64,000 bases of DNA, from positions 2,924,001-2,988,000 of the forward strand of contig NZ_WBOF01000001.1 of assembly GCF_009569385.1 (NCBI RefSeq). The letters run 5' to 3'. Below the pieces are notes generated by a model. It searched no databases and was not told where the DNA came from. It saw nothing but the letters and a program-made list of their open reading frames with translations. Positions 38,855-50,934 of the stretch are shown one piece after another. A program made the translations under genes and the position numbers. The DNA comes from Streptomyces kaniharaensis. GTDB lineage: Bacteria; Actinomycetota; Actinomycetes; Streptomycetales; Streptomycetaceae. Position 1 is the first letter of the stretch. Each line of letters opens with the position of its first letter.

Positions 38855-40006
38855 TCACGCTCCCTCCGCCGCCCGGAACAGGGCGGCTCGCGGGTCGTCG
38901 GAGGCGGTGGCCTCGCGGTACTGCTCCAGGGCGCTCAGCGCGTCGCCGGTGACGTGCTGCGGCACCACGACCTCGACGGTGACGAGGAGGTCGCCGCGGG
39001 TGCCGTCCTTGCGGGTGGCGCCCTTGCCGCGGGCGCGCATGGTGAGGCCGTTGGCGCTGCCCGGGGGCAGCTTGAGCTTCACCGCGGGGCCGTTGAGCGT
39101 GGGCACCTCGATGGTGCCCCCGAGGGCGGCTTCCGGGAAGCTGACCGGGACGGTGACGGTGAGGTTGTCGCCCTTGCGTCCGAAGACGGGGTGCGCGTCG
39201 ACGTGCACGGTGACGTAGAGGTCGCCGGGCTGGCCGCCGCGTTCGCCCTGGGCGCCCTTGCCCTTGAGCCGGATGCGCTGGGCGTCCTGGACGCCGGCCG
39301 GGATGCGGACCTGCATGGTGCGGGCGGAGCTGGCCCGGCCGCTGCCGTGGCAGTCGGTACAGGGGTCGTCGACGATCATGCCGCGGCCGCGGCAGTCCTT
39401 GCAGGGCTCGGAGAGCGCGAACGCGCCCTGGCCGCGGCTGACGGTGCCGGCGCCGACGCAGGTCGGGCAGACCCGCGGGGTGGTGCCGGACTTGGCGCCG
39501 GTGCCGTTGCAGGACCGGCAGGGGGCCTGGCTGGTCATCCGTAGCGGGACGGTCGCGCCGTCGACGGCCTCCTCGAAGGAGAGGGTGACCTCGGTCTCGA
39601 CGTCGGCGCCGCGCCGGGGTTGGGCCTGCCGGCCGCCCCGGTTGAACAGGCCGCCGAAGACGTCGCCGATGCCGCCGCCTCCGCCGCCGCCCTGGCTGCC
39701 GCTGAAGAGGTCGCCGAAGTCGAAGCCGTAGTTGCCGCCGCCGGGGCCGCCGGAGCGGAAGCCGCCGTTGGCGAAGAGGCTGCGGGCCTCGTCGTACTCC
39801 TTGCGGCGCTTTTCGTCGGACAGGACGTCGTACGCCTCGGAAATGTCCTTGAACCGCTCCTCGGCCTTGGCGTCACCCTTGTTGGCGTCGGGGTGGAACT
39901 CGCGCGCGAGCTTGCGGTAGGTCTTCTTGATCTCGGTGGCGGTGGCGTCCTTGGGCACGCCGAGGACCTTGTAGTAGTCCTTCTCGACAAAGTCCTTGCC
40001 ACTCAT
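38855..40006 (-). CDS. dnaJ: Chaperone DnaJ
   Basis: A 383-residue full-length type I Hsp40. J-domain at about 9-74 with HPD at 38-40; Gly/Phe-rich linker (about 80-130); four zinc-finger repeats CRSCNGTG, CPTCVGAG, CKDCRGRG and CTDCHGSG (about 160-225); C-terminal substrate-binding domains. It stimulates the DnaK ATPase. It follows grpE after a 253-bp gap, longer than other gaps in this operon, which contains a GC-rich hairpin near 40063-40089. Confidence 0.97.
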   Translation of the reverse strand: MSGKDFVEKDYYKVLGVPKDATATEIKKTYRKLAREFHPDANKGDAKAEERFKDISEAYDVLSDEKRRKEYDEARSLFANGGFRSGGPGGGNYGFDFGDLFSGSQGGGGGGGIGDVFGGLFNRGGRQAQPRRGADVETEVTLSFEEAVDGATVPLRMTSQAPCRSCNGTGAKSGTTPRVCPTCVGAGTVSRGQGAFALSEPCKDCRGRGMIVDDPCTDCHGSGRASSARTMQVRIPAGVQDAQRIRLKGKGAQGERGGQPGDLYVTVHVDAHPVFGRKGDNLTVTVPVSFPEAALGGTIEVPTLNGPAVKLKLPPGSANGLTMRARGKGATRKDGTRGDLLVTVEVVVPQHVTGDALSALEQYREATASDDPRAALFRAAEGA

Positions 40007-40233
40007 GCGCCCACCTCACTTCGCTCGGCAGCCGCTTCGCGCCACGCGCACCTGCTAACGGCGCTCCCCCGGCCGCGGGCCGGGGAGACCCCCATGCTGC
40101 GCTCGCTCACGGCTCCCGCCACCTCCCGATGTCCATCGTCACTGCGCTGTCAACAGCGTGGCCGCGGTGGGCCGCTGCCGACAGCGCGCTGCGGAGCCGG
40201 CCGCCTGAATTGCCGGCGTACGACTCCGCAGCG

Positions 40234-40259
40234 CACTGGTTGTCAGCTGTCACTGGTTG

Positions 40260-40267
<8 letters not shown>
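40234..40267. repeat. Perfect 17-bp tandem duplication at the grpE stop codon
   Basis: CACTGGTTGTCAGCTGT occurs twice back to back (40234-40250, 40251-40267). The second unit contains the grpE stop, so the first is a duplicated copy of the gene's last codons, placed just downstream. Confidence 0.95.
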
Positions 40268-42806
<2,539 letters not shown>

Positions 42807-43040
42807 TTTGCTGCGCCCGACCGTGCAGGCCGTGGTTCGTCGCGTGCCGTCACCCGGAGTGTGTGGTGAGTGTGGACTTACGTGACTGCCGCCATAGCTT
42901 GAGAACCTTCTGGAGAACTGTTAACGACCGGTAATGTCCGGGCCGTCGGCCCGGAAAGTTACCGGCGAGTACACTCAACTCTCAGAGACCCTTAGAACCG
43001 TAGAGACTGCTCAACCGCAAGCCGCAGGAGACGGAGAGCG
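42807..43040. other. Intergenic region between dnaK and the EtfD-like gene
   Basis: There is no gene in these 234 bp. A lone CTTGAG half-site occurs at about 42898. The segment 42896-43010 is AT-rich, with TTAACGACCGGTAATG, and probably holds the promoter of the following gene, whose GGAGACGGAGAG ribosome site lies at 43028-43039. Confidence 0.5.
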
Positions 43041-45263
43041 ATGCAACTAGCAGCGATCGTCATCTCGCTGGTCACATTCGTGATCGGCACCGCGCTCGCC
43101 CTCCGTGCGGCGTGGCACATCTTCAAGGTGGTGCTGACCGGCGCGCCGGACTCCACCCGCTTCGGGAAGCCCGCCCAGCGGGTCAAGACCGTCGCGGTCG
43201 AGTTCATCGGCCACACCCGCATGAACCGCTGGGGGATCGTCGGCATCGCCCACTGGTTCGTCGCCGTCGGCTTCTTCAGCCTGGTGCTGACCATCGTCAA
43301 CGCCATGGGCCAGCTCTTCGACGCCGAGTTCGAGCTGCCGATCATCGGCCACTGGATGATCTGGCAGCTCTTCGTCGAACTCGTCGGCACCCTGACCACG
43401 CTGGGCATCGTGACCCTGATCGTGATCCGGCTGATGAGCCTCCCGTCGAGGTCCGGCCGCAAGTCCCGCTTCGCCGGCTCGATCGCCTGGCAGGCCTTCT
43501 ACGTCGAGTACACGATCCTCGGCATCGGCGTCTGCATCCTGATGCTGCGCGCCCTAGAGGGCGCCCTGGGCGGCGTCGACTCGTACGGCCCGGAGCACCT
43601 GGTCTCGTACCCGCTGGTCTCCGCGCTGAGCGGCCTGTCGCACGGCACGCTGGAGAACCTGGTCTGGCTGTTCGCGATGCTGAAGATCTGCATCTCGTTC
43701 GCGTGGGCGATCACCATCGGCCTCAACCCGTCGATGGGTGTGGCCTGGCACCGCTTCCTCGGCTTCTTCAACATCTACTTCAAGCGCGAGGAGGACGGCG
43801 GCACCGCGCTCGGCGCGCTCCGTCCGATGACCTCGGGCGGCCAGCCGATCGACTTCGAGGACCCGGCCGAGGACGCCGTCTTCGGCGTCTCCCAGGTCGA
43901 GCACTTCTCCTGGAAGGGCATCCTCGACTTCTCCACCTGCACCGAGTGCGGCCGCTGCCAGTCGCAGTGCCCGGCCTGGAACACCGGCAAGCCGCTCTCG
44001 CCGAAGCTGCTGATCATGAGCCTGCGCGAGCACGCCTACGGCAAGGCGCCGTACCTGCTGGCCGGCGGCGGCAAGTCCGTCGAGGGCGAGGAGCAGGCGA
44101 CGCCCGAGCAGCTCAAGGACGTCCCGGCGGCCGCCCTGGCCGAGGCCGAGCGCCCGCTGATCGGCACCGCCGAGGAGAACGGCGTCATCGACCCGGACGT
44201 GCTGTGGTCCTGCACCACCTGCGGCGCCTGCGTCGAGCAGTGCCCCGTGGACATCGAGCACATCGACCACATCGTCGACATGCGCCGCTACCAGGTGATG
44301 ATCGAGTCGTCGTTCCCGACCGAGGCCGGGACCATGCTCAAGAACCTGGAGAACAAGGGCAACCCGTGGGGCATGGCCACCAAGGCGCGCCTGGACTGGG
44401 TCAAGGAGCTCAAGAAGGAGACCGGCATCGAGGTGCCGGTGATCGGCGAGGACATCGACCCGGCCGAGGTCGAGTACCTCTACTGGGTCGGCTGCGCCGG
44501 TGCCCTGGAGGACCGCGCCAAGAAGACCACCAAGGCCTTCGCCGAACTGCTGCACACCGCGGGCGTGAAGTTCGCGATCCTCGGCAAGGAGGAGTCCTGC
44601 ACCGGTGACTCCGCCCGCCGCCTGGGCAACGAGTTCCTCTTCCAGATGCTCGGCGCGCAGAACGTCGAGACGCTGAACGCGGCCCTGGAGGACGCCCCGG
44701 TCAAGCGGATCGTCGCCACCTGCCCGCACTGCTTCAACACCATCGCCAACGAGTACCCGCAGCTGGGCGGCCACTTCGAGGTCATCCACCACACCCAGCT
44801 GCTGCAGCACCTGATCGACGAGGGCAAGCTCGTCCCGGTGAACCCGGTCGAGGGCCTGATCACCTACCACGACCCCTGCTACCTGGGCCGCCACAACAAG
44901 GTCTACAGCCCGCCGCGCGAGATCATGGACAAGGTCCCGGGTCTGCGCCAGCAGGAGATGCACCGGCACAAGGAGCGCGGCTTCTGCTGCGGCGCCGGTG
45001 GTGCGCGGATGTGGATGGAGGAGCGCATCGGCAAGCGGATCAACACCGAGCGCGTGGACGAGGCGCTGTCGCTCAACCCGGACATCGTCTCCACCGCCTG
45101 CCCGTTCTGCCTGGTGATGCTCTCCGACTCGGTCAACGGCAAGAAGAACGAGGGCGCGGCCAAGGAGCACCTGAAGGTGGTCGACGTGGCCCAGCTGCTG
45201 CTCGACTCGGTCAAGGCGACCCCGCCGACCGGTGCCGAGGAGCCCGCGACGGTCGACGCGTAG
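43041..45263 (+). CDS. Membrane FeS electron-transfer protein, EtfD/HdrD-like
   Basis: A 740-residue fusion. Six or so transmembrane helices in residues 1-235 form a NarI-like heme/quinone-binding region. Two [4Fe-4S] motifs follow, CTECGRCQSQCP (from Cys 300) and CTTCGACVEQCP (from Cys 391), then two CCG-type domains (CCGAGGARMW near 652 and a CxxC pair). This fits EtfD, the membrane dehydrogenase taking electrons from ETF during beta-oxidation and passing them to quinone (compare mycobacterial EtfD). A strong terminator follows. Confidence 0.9.
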   Translation: MQLAAIVISLVTFVIGTALALRAAWHIFKVVLTGAPDSTRFGKPAQRVKTVAVEFIGHTRMNRWGIVGIAHWFVAVGFFSLVLTIVNAMGQLFDAEFELPIIGHWMIWQLFVELVGTLTTLGIVTLIVIRLMSLPSRSGRKSRFAGSIAWQAFYVEYTILGIGVCILMLRALEGALGGVDSYGPEHLVSYPLVSALSGLSHGTLENLVWLFAMLKICISFAWAITIGLNPSMGVAWHRFLGFFNIYFKREEDGGTALGALRPMTSGGQPIDFEDPAEDAVFGVSQVEHFSWKGILDFSTCTECGRCQSQCPAWNTGKPLSPKLLIMSLREHAYGKAPYLLAGGGKSVEGEEQATPEQLKDVPAAALAEAERPLIGTAEENGVIDPDVLWSCTTCGACVEQCPVDIEHIDHIVDMRRYQVMIESSFPTEAGTMLKNLENKGNPWGMATKARLDWVKELKKETGIEVPVIGEDIDPAEVEYLYWVGCAGALEDRAKKTTKAFAELLHTAGVKFAILGKEESCTGDSARRLGNEFLFQMLGAQNVETLNAALEDAPVKRIVATCPHCFNTIANEYPQLGGHFEVIHHTQLLQHLIDEGKLVPVNPVEGLITYHDPCYLGRHNKVYSPPREIMDKVPGLRQQEMHRHKERGFCCGAGGARMWMEERIGKRINTERVDEALSLNPDIVSTACPFCLVMLSDSVNGKKNEGAAKEHLKVVDVAQLLLDSVKATPPTGAEEPATVDA

Positions 45264-45292
45264 CGCCTCAGTTCGACAGTTCTGTAATAACT

Positions 45293-45336
45293 GCCCGGCC
45301 CGGTGGGCGCCGCGAGAGGCGCCCGCCGGGCCGGGC
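45293..45336 (+). terminator. Terminator after the EtfD-like gene
   Basis: A 19-bp stem with one G-T wobble and a GCGAGA loop (45293-45311 with 45318-45336), followed by TTTC. Confidence 0.92.
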
Positions 45337-45595
45337 TTTCGAAGCTGTGGCCGGGCTATTACCGGGCCGTTGCCGGACTGTCGCACAACTGTCGCCCGGC
45401 CCTGGCCGACGACGCGTGATGCCAATCGCACAGCCACCGGACTGGCATTCGGTTGGAAGGAAATACAGTAGGTCGACCGGCCCCCCGGGCCGGTCGACCC
45501 GTTCCGGACGGATGGACGAGCGGGTCCAGACCACCGACGGAGGTATCGGCCCGCCGGGCCGGGCCGCAGAGACCACAAGGGGAACAGCGCAGACC
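45337..45595. other. Intergenic region upstream of the nucleotidyltransferase gene
   Basis: An ATGCCA-N18-TGGCAT inverted repeat spans 45419-45448, and a TACAGT -10-like hexamer lies at 45464-45469. There is no gene. The repeat may be an operator, but no known consensus fits. Confidence 0.45.
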
Positions 45596-46744
45596 ATGAC
45601 CGAGGCGATCATGCTGGTCGGTGGTAAGGGCACGCGACTGCGTCCGCTGACCACCCACACCCCCAAGCCCATGCTGCCGGTGGCAGGCGTCCCGTTCATC
45701 GCGCACCAGCTGGCCCGCGCCGCGGCCGCCGGGGTCACCCGCGTGGTGCTGGCCACCTCCTACCTCGCCGAGGTCTTCGAGGACCACTTCCAGGACGGCA
45801 CCCCGTACGGCATCGAGCTGGTCTACCTGACCGAGCGCGAGCCGCTGGGCACCGGCGGGGCCATCCGCAACGCCGCCTCCGGGCTCACCTGCGGCCCCGA
45901 CGAGCCGGTCCTGGTCTTCAACGGCGACATCCTGTCCGGCGTCGACATCGCCGCCCTGCGCGACGGCCACGTGGCCGCCGGGGCCGACGTCACCCTGCAC
46001 CTCACCCGGGTCGAGGACCCGCGCGCCTTCGGCCTGGTGCCGACCGACGAGGACGGGCGGGTGCTGGAGTTCCTGGAGAAGCCGGAGACGCCCGAGCAGA
46101 TCGTCACCGACCAGATCAACGCCGGCTGCTACGTCTTCACCCGGTCCGTCATCGACCGCATCCCGGCCGGCCGGGAAGTCTCCGTCGAGCGCGAGACCTT
46201 CCCCGAGCTGCTGGCCACCGGCGCGCTGCTGCGCGGCGTCGTCGACACCTCGTACTGGCTGGACCTCGGCACCCCGGCCGCGTTCGTCCGCGGCTCCGCC
46301 GACCTCGTGCTCGGCAAGGTCGACTCCCCGGCCGTCCCCGGGCCGACCGGCGACGCCCTGCTGCTGCCCGGCGCGACCGTGCACCCCGGCGCGGTGCTCA
46401 GCGGCGGCACCGTGGTGTCCGAGGGCGCGGTGGTCGAGGCCGGCGCGATCGTCGAGGGCAGCGTGATCCTGCCCGGCGCGGTGATCGGCCCGGACACCCT
46501 GGTCAAGGACTCCATCGTGGGCGCCTTCGCCACCGTCGGCGACCGCTCCGCGCTGGACGGCGCGGTGATCGGCGACGGCGCGATCGTCGAGTCCGACAAC
46601 GAGCTGCCGAGCGGCGTCCGGATCGCCTGCGGCACACTGCTGCCGGTCGGCGCGGTCCGCACCTCGGCCGGCCCGGGCGGCTGCCCGGCCGGCGCCTCGG
46701 CGGCGGCCGCGGTGCACGGGCCGACGGTCACCGCGCAGCGGTAG
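45596..46744 (+). CDS. NDP-sugar nucleotidyltransferase (mannose-1-phosphate guanylyltransferase-like)
   Basis: A 382-residue enzyme. The nucleotidyltransferase domain (about 1-235) starts with LVGGKGTRLRPLT, has KPMLPVAGVPF, the FNGDIL metal site (about 102) and FLEKPE. A left-handed beta-helix of hexapeptide repeats (about 260-345) follows, as in GDP-mannose pyrophosphorylases of actinobacteria. It likely makes GDP-mannose or a related sugar nucleotide for cell-surface glycans. The start is the ATG of TEAIMLV. Confidence 0.9.
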   Translation: MTEAIMLVGGKGTRLRPLTTHTPKPMLPVAGVPFIAHQLARAAAAGVTRVVLATSYLAEVFEDHFQDGTPYGIELVYLTEREPLGTGGAIRNAASGLTCGPDEPVLVFNGDILSGVDIAALRDGHVAAGADVTLHLTRVEDPRAFGLVPTDEDGRVLEFLEKPETPEQIVTDQINAGCYVFTRSVIDRIPAGREVSVERETFPELLATGALLRGVVDTSYWLDLGTPAAFVRGSADLVLGKVDSPAVPGPTGDALLLPGATVHPGAVLSGGTVVSEGAVVEAGAIVEGSVILPGAVIGPDTLVKDSIVGAFATVGDRSALDGAVIGDGAIVESDNELPSGVRIACGTLLPVGAVRTSAGPGGCPAGASAAAAVHGPTVTAQR

Positions 46745-46857
46745 CGCCGCCCGCCCGGGACGCGGGTTCCGGACCCGTTCGTCTCAGGCTCGCTGCAAAC
46801 CGGCCCCGGCACCGCCCGGGGCCGACGCGGAGTCAGCCGGACGGGTACCTTCGGAAC

Positions 46858-47805
46858 GTGGCTGGTAATCGATACGACAGCGGTCAGGGCGCCGACCCCC
46901 ACGGCAGGTGGTCGGCCTCTCCGCCGCCGGCGGGGGCGCCCGGGGGACACGGGCAGACGGACGGGCCGGAGTACTTCACGGCCCCGCACCCGGGGGCGGG
47001 CGGTGGCTCGGCCGGTTACGACCCGTACGCCGCCGACCGGCCGGGGAACACCCGGGCCTTCCCGACCGGCGGCGACCCGTACGCGGCGGAGCCGCCGTAC
47101 CAGGGGTACCAACAGCCGGGGTACGACGGGCAGGGGTACGACGGGCAGGGCTACTACGACGCCGGCGGCTACCCGCAGGGGGGCCACCAGCAGCCGCCGT
47201 ACGGCCAGGACAACGTCGCCGTCTACCGGGCCGGCGGCCAGTCCGCCCCGCACGTCTCCGGACCGCGCCCGCACTGGCGCGAGCTGCTGATCGGCATCGT
47301 CCGCGCCCCGGCCGCGACCTTCGACCGCACCCGCGACCACCAGGTCTGGCTGCCCGCCCTGACCGTCTCCCTCCTCTACGGCGCGCTCGCGGTGCTCGGC
47401 ATCGGCCTGACCCACGACGACATCGTCAACTCGACCTTCACCGTCGCACTGACCGGCATGCTCGCCGCCGCCCTCGGCTTCACCGTCACCGGCGCGATCT
47501 TCGGCGCGGTCACCTACGCGCTCGCCCGCCAGCTCGGCGGGGACGGCCCCTGGAAGTCCACCGTCGGCCTCGCCGCGCTGATCGGCTGGCTGACGGACGC
47601 GCCGCGGCTGCTGTTCGCCCTGGTGCTGCCGTCCGGCAGCGCGGTCGTCCAGGCCGTCGGCTGGGCCACCTGGGCGCTCTGCGCGTTCCTGCTGACCACG
47701 ATGGTCCGGCGGCTGCACGACCTGCCCTGGGGCAAGGCGGCCGCCGCCGCGGCACTCCAACTGCTCGCGCTGCTGGTGCTGATCAAGCTGCCCACCCTGG
47801 GCTGA
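46858..47805 (+). CDS. YIP1 family membrane protein
   Basis: A 315-residue protein. The first 140 residues are disordered and rich in Gly, Pro, Tyr and Gln, with near-repeats of GYDGQGYDGQGYY; residues about 150-315 hold five transmembrane segments of the Yip1 fold. Actinobacterial members often carry such tails; the role is unknown. The GTG follows a TACCTT hexamer by 6 bp, suggesting leaderless translation. A terminator separates it from the next gene. Confidence 0.85.
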   Translation: MAGNRYDSGQGADPHGRWSASPPPAGAPGGHGQTDGPEYFTAPHPGAGGGSAGYDPYAADRPGNTRAFPTGGDPYAAEPPYQGYQQPGYDGQGYDGQGYYDAGGYPQGGHQQPPYGQDNVAVYRAGGQSAPHVSGPRPHWRELLIGIVRAPAATFDRTRDHQVWLPALTVSLLYGALAVLGIGLTHDDIVNSTFTVALTGMLAAALGFTVTGAIFGAVTYALARQLGGDGPWKSTVGLAALIGWLTDAPRLLFALVLPSGSAVVQAVGWATWALCAFLLTTMVRRLHDLPWGKAAAAAALQLLALLVLIKLPTLG

Positions 47806-47868
47806 TCGAGCTGCCGAGCCCGGGCTGATCGAGCGGCCGGCCTCGGGCCGGGCGCCGGACGGCAGAAT

Positions 47869-47911
47869 GGTGGACGGGTCCCGCTCGGCGGGGCCCGTCC
47901 ACCCTCTTTTT
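47869..47911 (+). terminator. Hairpin with T-tract after the YIP1 gene
   Basis: GGTGGACGGG and its complement form a 10-bp stem followed by CTCTTTTT. A T-tract is uncommon at terminators in this DNA. It ends 25 bp before the next ATG. Confidence 0.85.
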
Positions 47912-47935
47912 GGTCGACATCCACCGGAGCCAGGT

Positions 47936-48835
47936 ATGACCCTCCCCACCACCCACGTCAGCTTCCCGGCCGGGGCGGTGACCGGGGAGTCCCCGGTGCT
48001 CGCGGTGCACCCGCTGGCGGACGGCCGCTGCGCCGTCGTCACCGAGGCCACCCCGTTCCACCCGCTCGACCACACCTGGCCCGACCAGCCCGCCGACCTC
48101 GGCACCCTCACCGTGGACGGCACCGAGCTGGCTGTCGTCGACTGCCTGACCGGCGCGGTCGGCCCGGACGGCGGCGCCCCGCTGGCCGGCGCCGACATCC
48201 CGGTGCGGCGCGGCGACGAGGAGTGGTCCTGGCTGGTCCTGCACGTGGTCGAGGGCGACGCCGACGAGCTCGCCGCCCTCGTCGGCCGCACCGCGGTGCT
48301 CGCCGTCGACGCTGGCCGCCGGGCCGCCCTCAGCGCCTCGCACAGCGGCTGCCACCTGCTCGCCCTCGCCCTGAACGCCGCGCTCGCCCCGCGCTGGCGC
48401 AAGGACCCGGGCCGCTCCGACGCCTTCGGCCACCCCGACTTCGACAGCCTCGCGATGGCCACCTCGGTGATGGACACCGAGGCCAGCACCGACACCTACC
48501 GCCTCGGCAAGTCGCTCAAGAAGAAGGGCTTCACGGTCGACGCCACCGAGGACCTCCCGGCCCTCGCCGACGCCCTGGCCGCCCTCACCGAGGCCGTCAA
48601 CGCGCAGCTGGCCGCCTGGGTCGCCGCCGACGCCCCGGTCCGCATCGAGGTCCCCGGCCCCGAGCTCACCGCCCGCCGCCAGTGGCACTGCGAGCTGCCC
48701 GAGGGCAGCGCGCAGATCTTCTGCGGCGGCACCCACCTGCACCACCTCGGCGAGCTGGCCGAGCTCCGCACCGAGCTGCGGCTCTCCGACGACGGCACCG
48801 AGCTGGTCGCCGTGACCCGCCCGAAGCGGGCCTGA
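47936..48835 (+). CDS. AlaX-like alanyl-tRNA editing protein
   Basis: A 299-residue protein related to the editing domain of alanyl-tRNA synthetase. The zinc-site motifs are visible: HSGCH (HxxxH) at about 136-140, and CGGTH (CxxxH) at about 262-266, as in AlaX enzymes that hydrolyse mischarged tRNA-Ala. A central DTYRLGKSLKKKGF block links them. Deacylase activity is inferred from the motifs. The ATG has GGAG 10 bp upstream. Confidence 0.85.
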   Translation: MTLPTTHVSFPAGAVTGESPVLAVHPLADGRCAVVTEATPFHPLDHTWPDQPADLGTLTVDGTELAVVDCLTGAVGPDGGAPLAGADIPVRRGDEEWSWLVLHVVEGDADELAALVGRTAVLAVDAGRRAALSASHSGCHLLALALNAALAPRWRKDPGRSDAFGHPDFDSLAMATSVMDTEASTDTYRLGKSLKKKGFTVDATEDLPALADALAALTEAVNAQLAAWVAADAPVRIEVPGPELTARRQWHCELPEGSAQIFCGGTHLHHLGELAELRTELRLSDDGTELVAVTRPKRA

Positions 48836-48890
48836 GAACGGCGGGCCTGAGGACAGACCTGCCTGAGTACGGCGGGCCTGAGAACGCCGA

Positions 48891-48933
48891 GGGCGGCCGC
48901 CCCTCCTCCGTCTCCGGGGAGGGGCGGCCGCCC
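48891..48933. terminator. Bidirectional terminator before dcd
   Basis: A perfect 16-bp stem (48891-48906 with 48918-48933) lies between convergent genes. Upstream, imperfect copies of GCGGGCCTGAGAACG are repeated at 48841-48890. Confidence 0.92.
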
Positions 48934-48956
48934 GTCGTGCGTGCGCTCTGCTGCGG

Positions 48957-49532
48957 TCAGACCCGGGTGCGGTGGAAGTTCAGGTACGAGCGCGACGGCG
49001 TCGGGCCGCGCTGGCCCTGGTAGCGCGAGCCGTAGCGCTCCGATCCGTACGGGTGCTCCGACGGCGAGGAGAGCCGGAACAGGCAGAGCTGCCCGATCTT
49101 CATGCCCGGGTACAGCTTGATCGGCAGGGTCGCGACGTTCGACAGCTCCAGCGTCACGTGGCCGCTGAAGCCGGGGTCGATGAAGCCGGCCGTGGAGTGC
49201 GTCAGCAGGCCCAGCCGGCCCAGGCTCGACTTGCCCTCCAGCCGGGAGGCCACGTCCTCGGGCAGCGTGATGACCTCGTACGTCGAGGCCAGCACGAACT
49301 CGCCCGGGTGCAGGATGAACGCCTCGTCGCCATCGGGCTCGACCAGCCGGGTGAGGTCCGGCTGCTCCTCGGAGGGGTCGATGTGCGGGTACCGGTGGTT
49401 CTCGAACACGCGGAAGAAGCGGTCGAGGCGCACGTCGATACTGGAGGGCTGGATCATCGCGGGGTCGAACGGGTCGATCACGACCCGGCCCAGGTCGATC
49501 TCGGTCCGGATGTCCTTGTCAGAGAGCAGCAC
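48957..49532 (-). CDS. dcd: dCTP deaminase
   Basis: A 191-residue trimeric enzyme that converts dCTP to dUTP; actinobacterial forms may be bifunctional with dUTPase activity. It has [18 protein letters not shown] (about 26-43), [24 protein letters not shown] (about 99-122), including the catalytic Glu, and QLCLFRL. The GTG start is preceded by a TAACCT hexamer 6 bp upstream, suggesting leaderless transcription. Confidence 0.96.
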   Translation of the reverse strand: MLLSDKDIRTEIDLGRVVIDPFDPAMIQPSSIDVRLDRFFRVFENHRYPHIDPSEEQPDLTRLVEPDGDEAFILHPGEFVLASTYEVITLPEDVASRLEGKSSLGRLGLLTHSTAGFIDPGFSGHVTLELSNVATLPIKLYPGMKIGQLCLFRLSSPSEHPYGSERYGSRYQGQRGPTPSRSYLNFHRTRV

Positions 49533-49604
49533 GCTTCGAGGTTACGTGCACGACGGGTCCCCGGACGAATCCGCCCGGGGCCCCTGTCGTCCTCGCATCG
49601 GCCG

Positions 49605-49826
49605 TCAGGCCAGGAACTCCGCGGCCTCCAGCCGCATCGCCCGGGCCAGTTGCGGCGCCGACAGCTCCTGCACGTCGGCCAGCACCGAGCTCCTCAGCCG
49701 TCCACACTGCGGACAGCGGATCAGCCGGCCGGGCCCCAGCCGGCCGGGTCCGAGGTTCTGCATCGGGAACGTGGTGGTGCTGAACAGGTGCCCCTCGGCA
49801 CAACGAACGACGGCGCGCTGCTCCAT
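49605..49826 (-). CDS. Small zinc-ribbon-like protein, 73 aa
   Basis: A 73-residue protein with a RCAEGH and a RCPQCG motif, so CxxxH plus CxxC, consistent with one structural zinc. The C-terminal helix is Leu/Ala-rich. It resembles small actinobacterial proteins of unknown role. ATG 49826 has AAGGGGA upstream; an in-frame ATG 11 codons earlier lacks one. Confidence 0.7.
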   Translation of the reverse strand: MEQRAVVRCAEGHLFSTTTFPMQNLGPGRLGPGRLIRCPQCGRLRSSVLADVQELSAPQLARAMRLEAAEFLA

Positions 49827-50102
49827 CGATCCCCTTCCCATCCCTAACCCAGTACTCACCCGTGGTCGTCGCGCCCCGACGGCCCGAGCCTCGGGGCAGC
49901 GTCACATTAGGGGATGTTCCGGACATTCCACCCCATGGCTCGCCGCCCCGACCCCACCCGGCGGAGCACTCTCACGCGGCCCAAACAGTACGCCCCTCAC
50001 CCCACCCCGCCCGGCTCCGCCACGTCTCCCGGCCACCCGTGCAACCGGAGTCACGGATGGGGTACAGTGAAGGCGGTCGAGCGGTCGTTGACGGCTCGTC
50101 AG

Positions 50103-50176
50103 GCGGGCGTAGTTTAATGGTAGAACATGAGCTTCCCAAGCTTAGAGCGCGAGTTCGATTCTCGTCGCCCGCTCCA
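50103..50176 (+). tRNA. tRNA-Gly(CCC) with encoded CCA
   Basis: A perfect GCGGGCG/CGCCCGC acceptor stem, D-arm with AATGGTA, anticodon loop TTCCCAA (anticodon CCC), T-arm GTTCGATTC, then T-CCA at 50173-50176. Its last 24 bases before the discriminator recur at 52506-52529. A terminator follows 4 bp later. Confidence 0.97.
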
Positions 50177-50180
50177 TACC

Positions 50181-50211
50181 GAAAGCCGCAGGTCAGCGAC
50201 CTGCGGCTTTC
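50181..50211 (+). terminator. Terminator after tRNA-Gly(CCC)
   Basis: A perfect 14-bp stem GAAAGCCGCAGGTC with an AGC loop. The identical stem occurs at 52540-52571. Confidence 0.93.
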
Positions 50212-50267
50212 GCGTGTCCGGACCGATTCGGGCCGGTCGTATCGGACGGTCGTCCGGGTGGTGGTGA

Positions 50268-50894
50268 CTACCACTTCGTCCAGTCGAGATTCCAGCCGCC
50301 CAGCCCGTTGTCGGGGGCGACGGTCTGCCCCTTCGAGTTCACGATCTTGACGACGTCGCTGATCAGCGAGTCCTTGAAGAACGTGCCGGCGGGCGAGGTG
50401 TCGCTGCCGCCCTTCTCGTCCTGCAGTGCGACGCAGCCGTGGCTGGTGTTGTCCCTGCCGAACGGGTTCGCCCTGGCCCAGTAGTTGCCGTGGACGTAGG
50501 TGCCCTTGGTGGTCAGCCGCATCGCGTGCCGGACGTCCGGGATCCTGTACGCGTTACCGAGGCCGACGGTCTGCGAGTCCATGTCGACGACGTTCTCCTT
50601 GGACATGATCACCATCACGCCGTTCCAGGACGGGTTCTTCTCGTCGCCGAGGGTGGCCGGCACGGTGTGGCTCTGGCCGTCCCGGACGACCGTCATCTGG
50701 TGGGTGCCGGAGTCGGCGGTGGAGACCTGGGAGCGGCCGATGGCGAACGGCTCGTCCTTGTCGACGTCGCCGTAGACGCCGGGGGAGACTTCGACGCTCT
50801 TCAGCCGGTAGTGGATGGTGACCCTGGTGCCCGGCTTCCAGTACTCGGCCGGGCGGAAGTCCAGCTGCTGGTCGCCGAACCAGTGGCTGGTCTG
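50268..50894 (-). pseudogene. 5'-truncated L,D-transpeptidase
   Basis: Reads as the end of an Ig-domain L,D-transpeptidase: HWFGDQQLDFRPAEYWKPG, an Ig segment, then the YkuD catalytic domain with RLTTKGTYVHGNYW and the Cys site SHGCVAL. The homology begins abruptly at about 50892; the frame stays open to 50990 but has no ATG, GTG or TTG before the internal ATG at 50696, and the signal peptide and first Ig domain are missing. An ATG at 50696 would give 142 aa without export. It is probably dead, cut by the neighbouring insertion. Confidence 0.85.
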
Positions 50895-50934
50895 GAGGTG
50901 ATCCCGGGACGGAGGCCGTGCCTGCGGCAGTGGC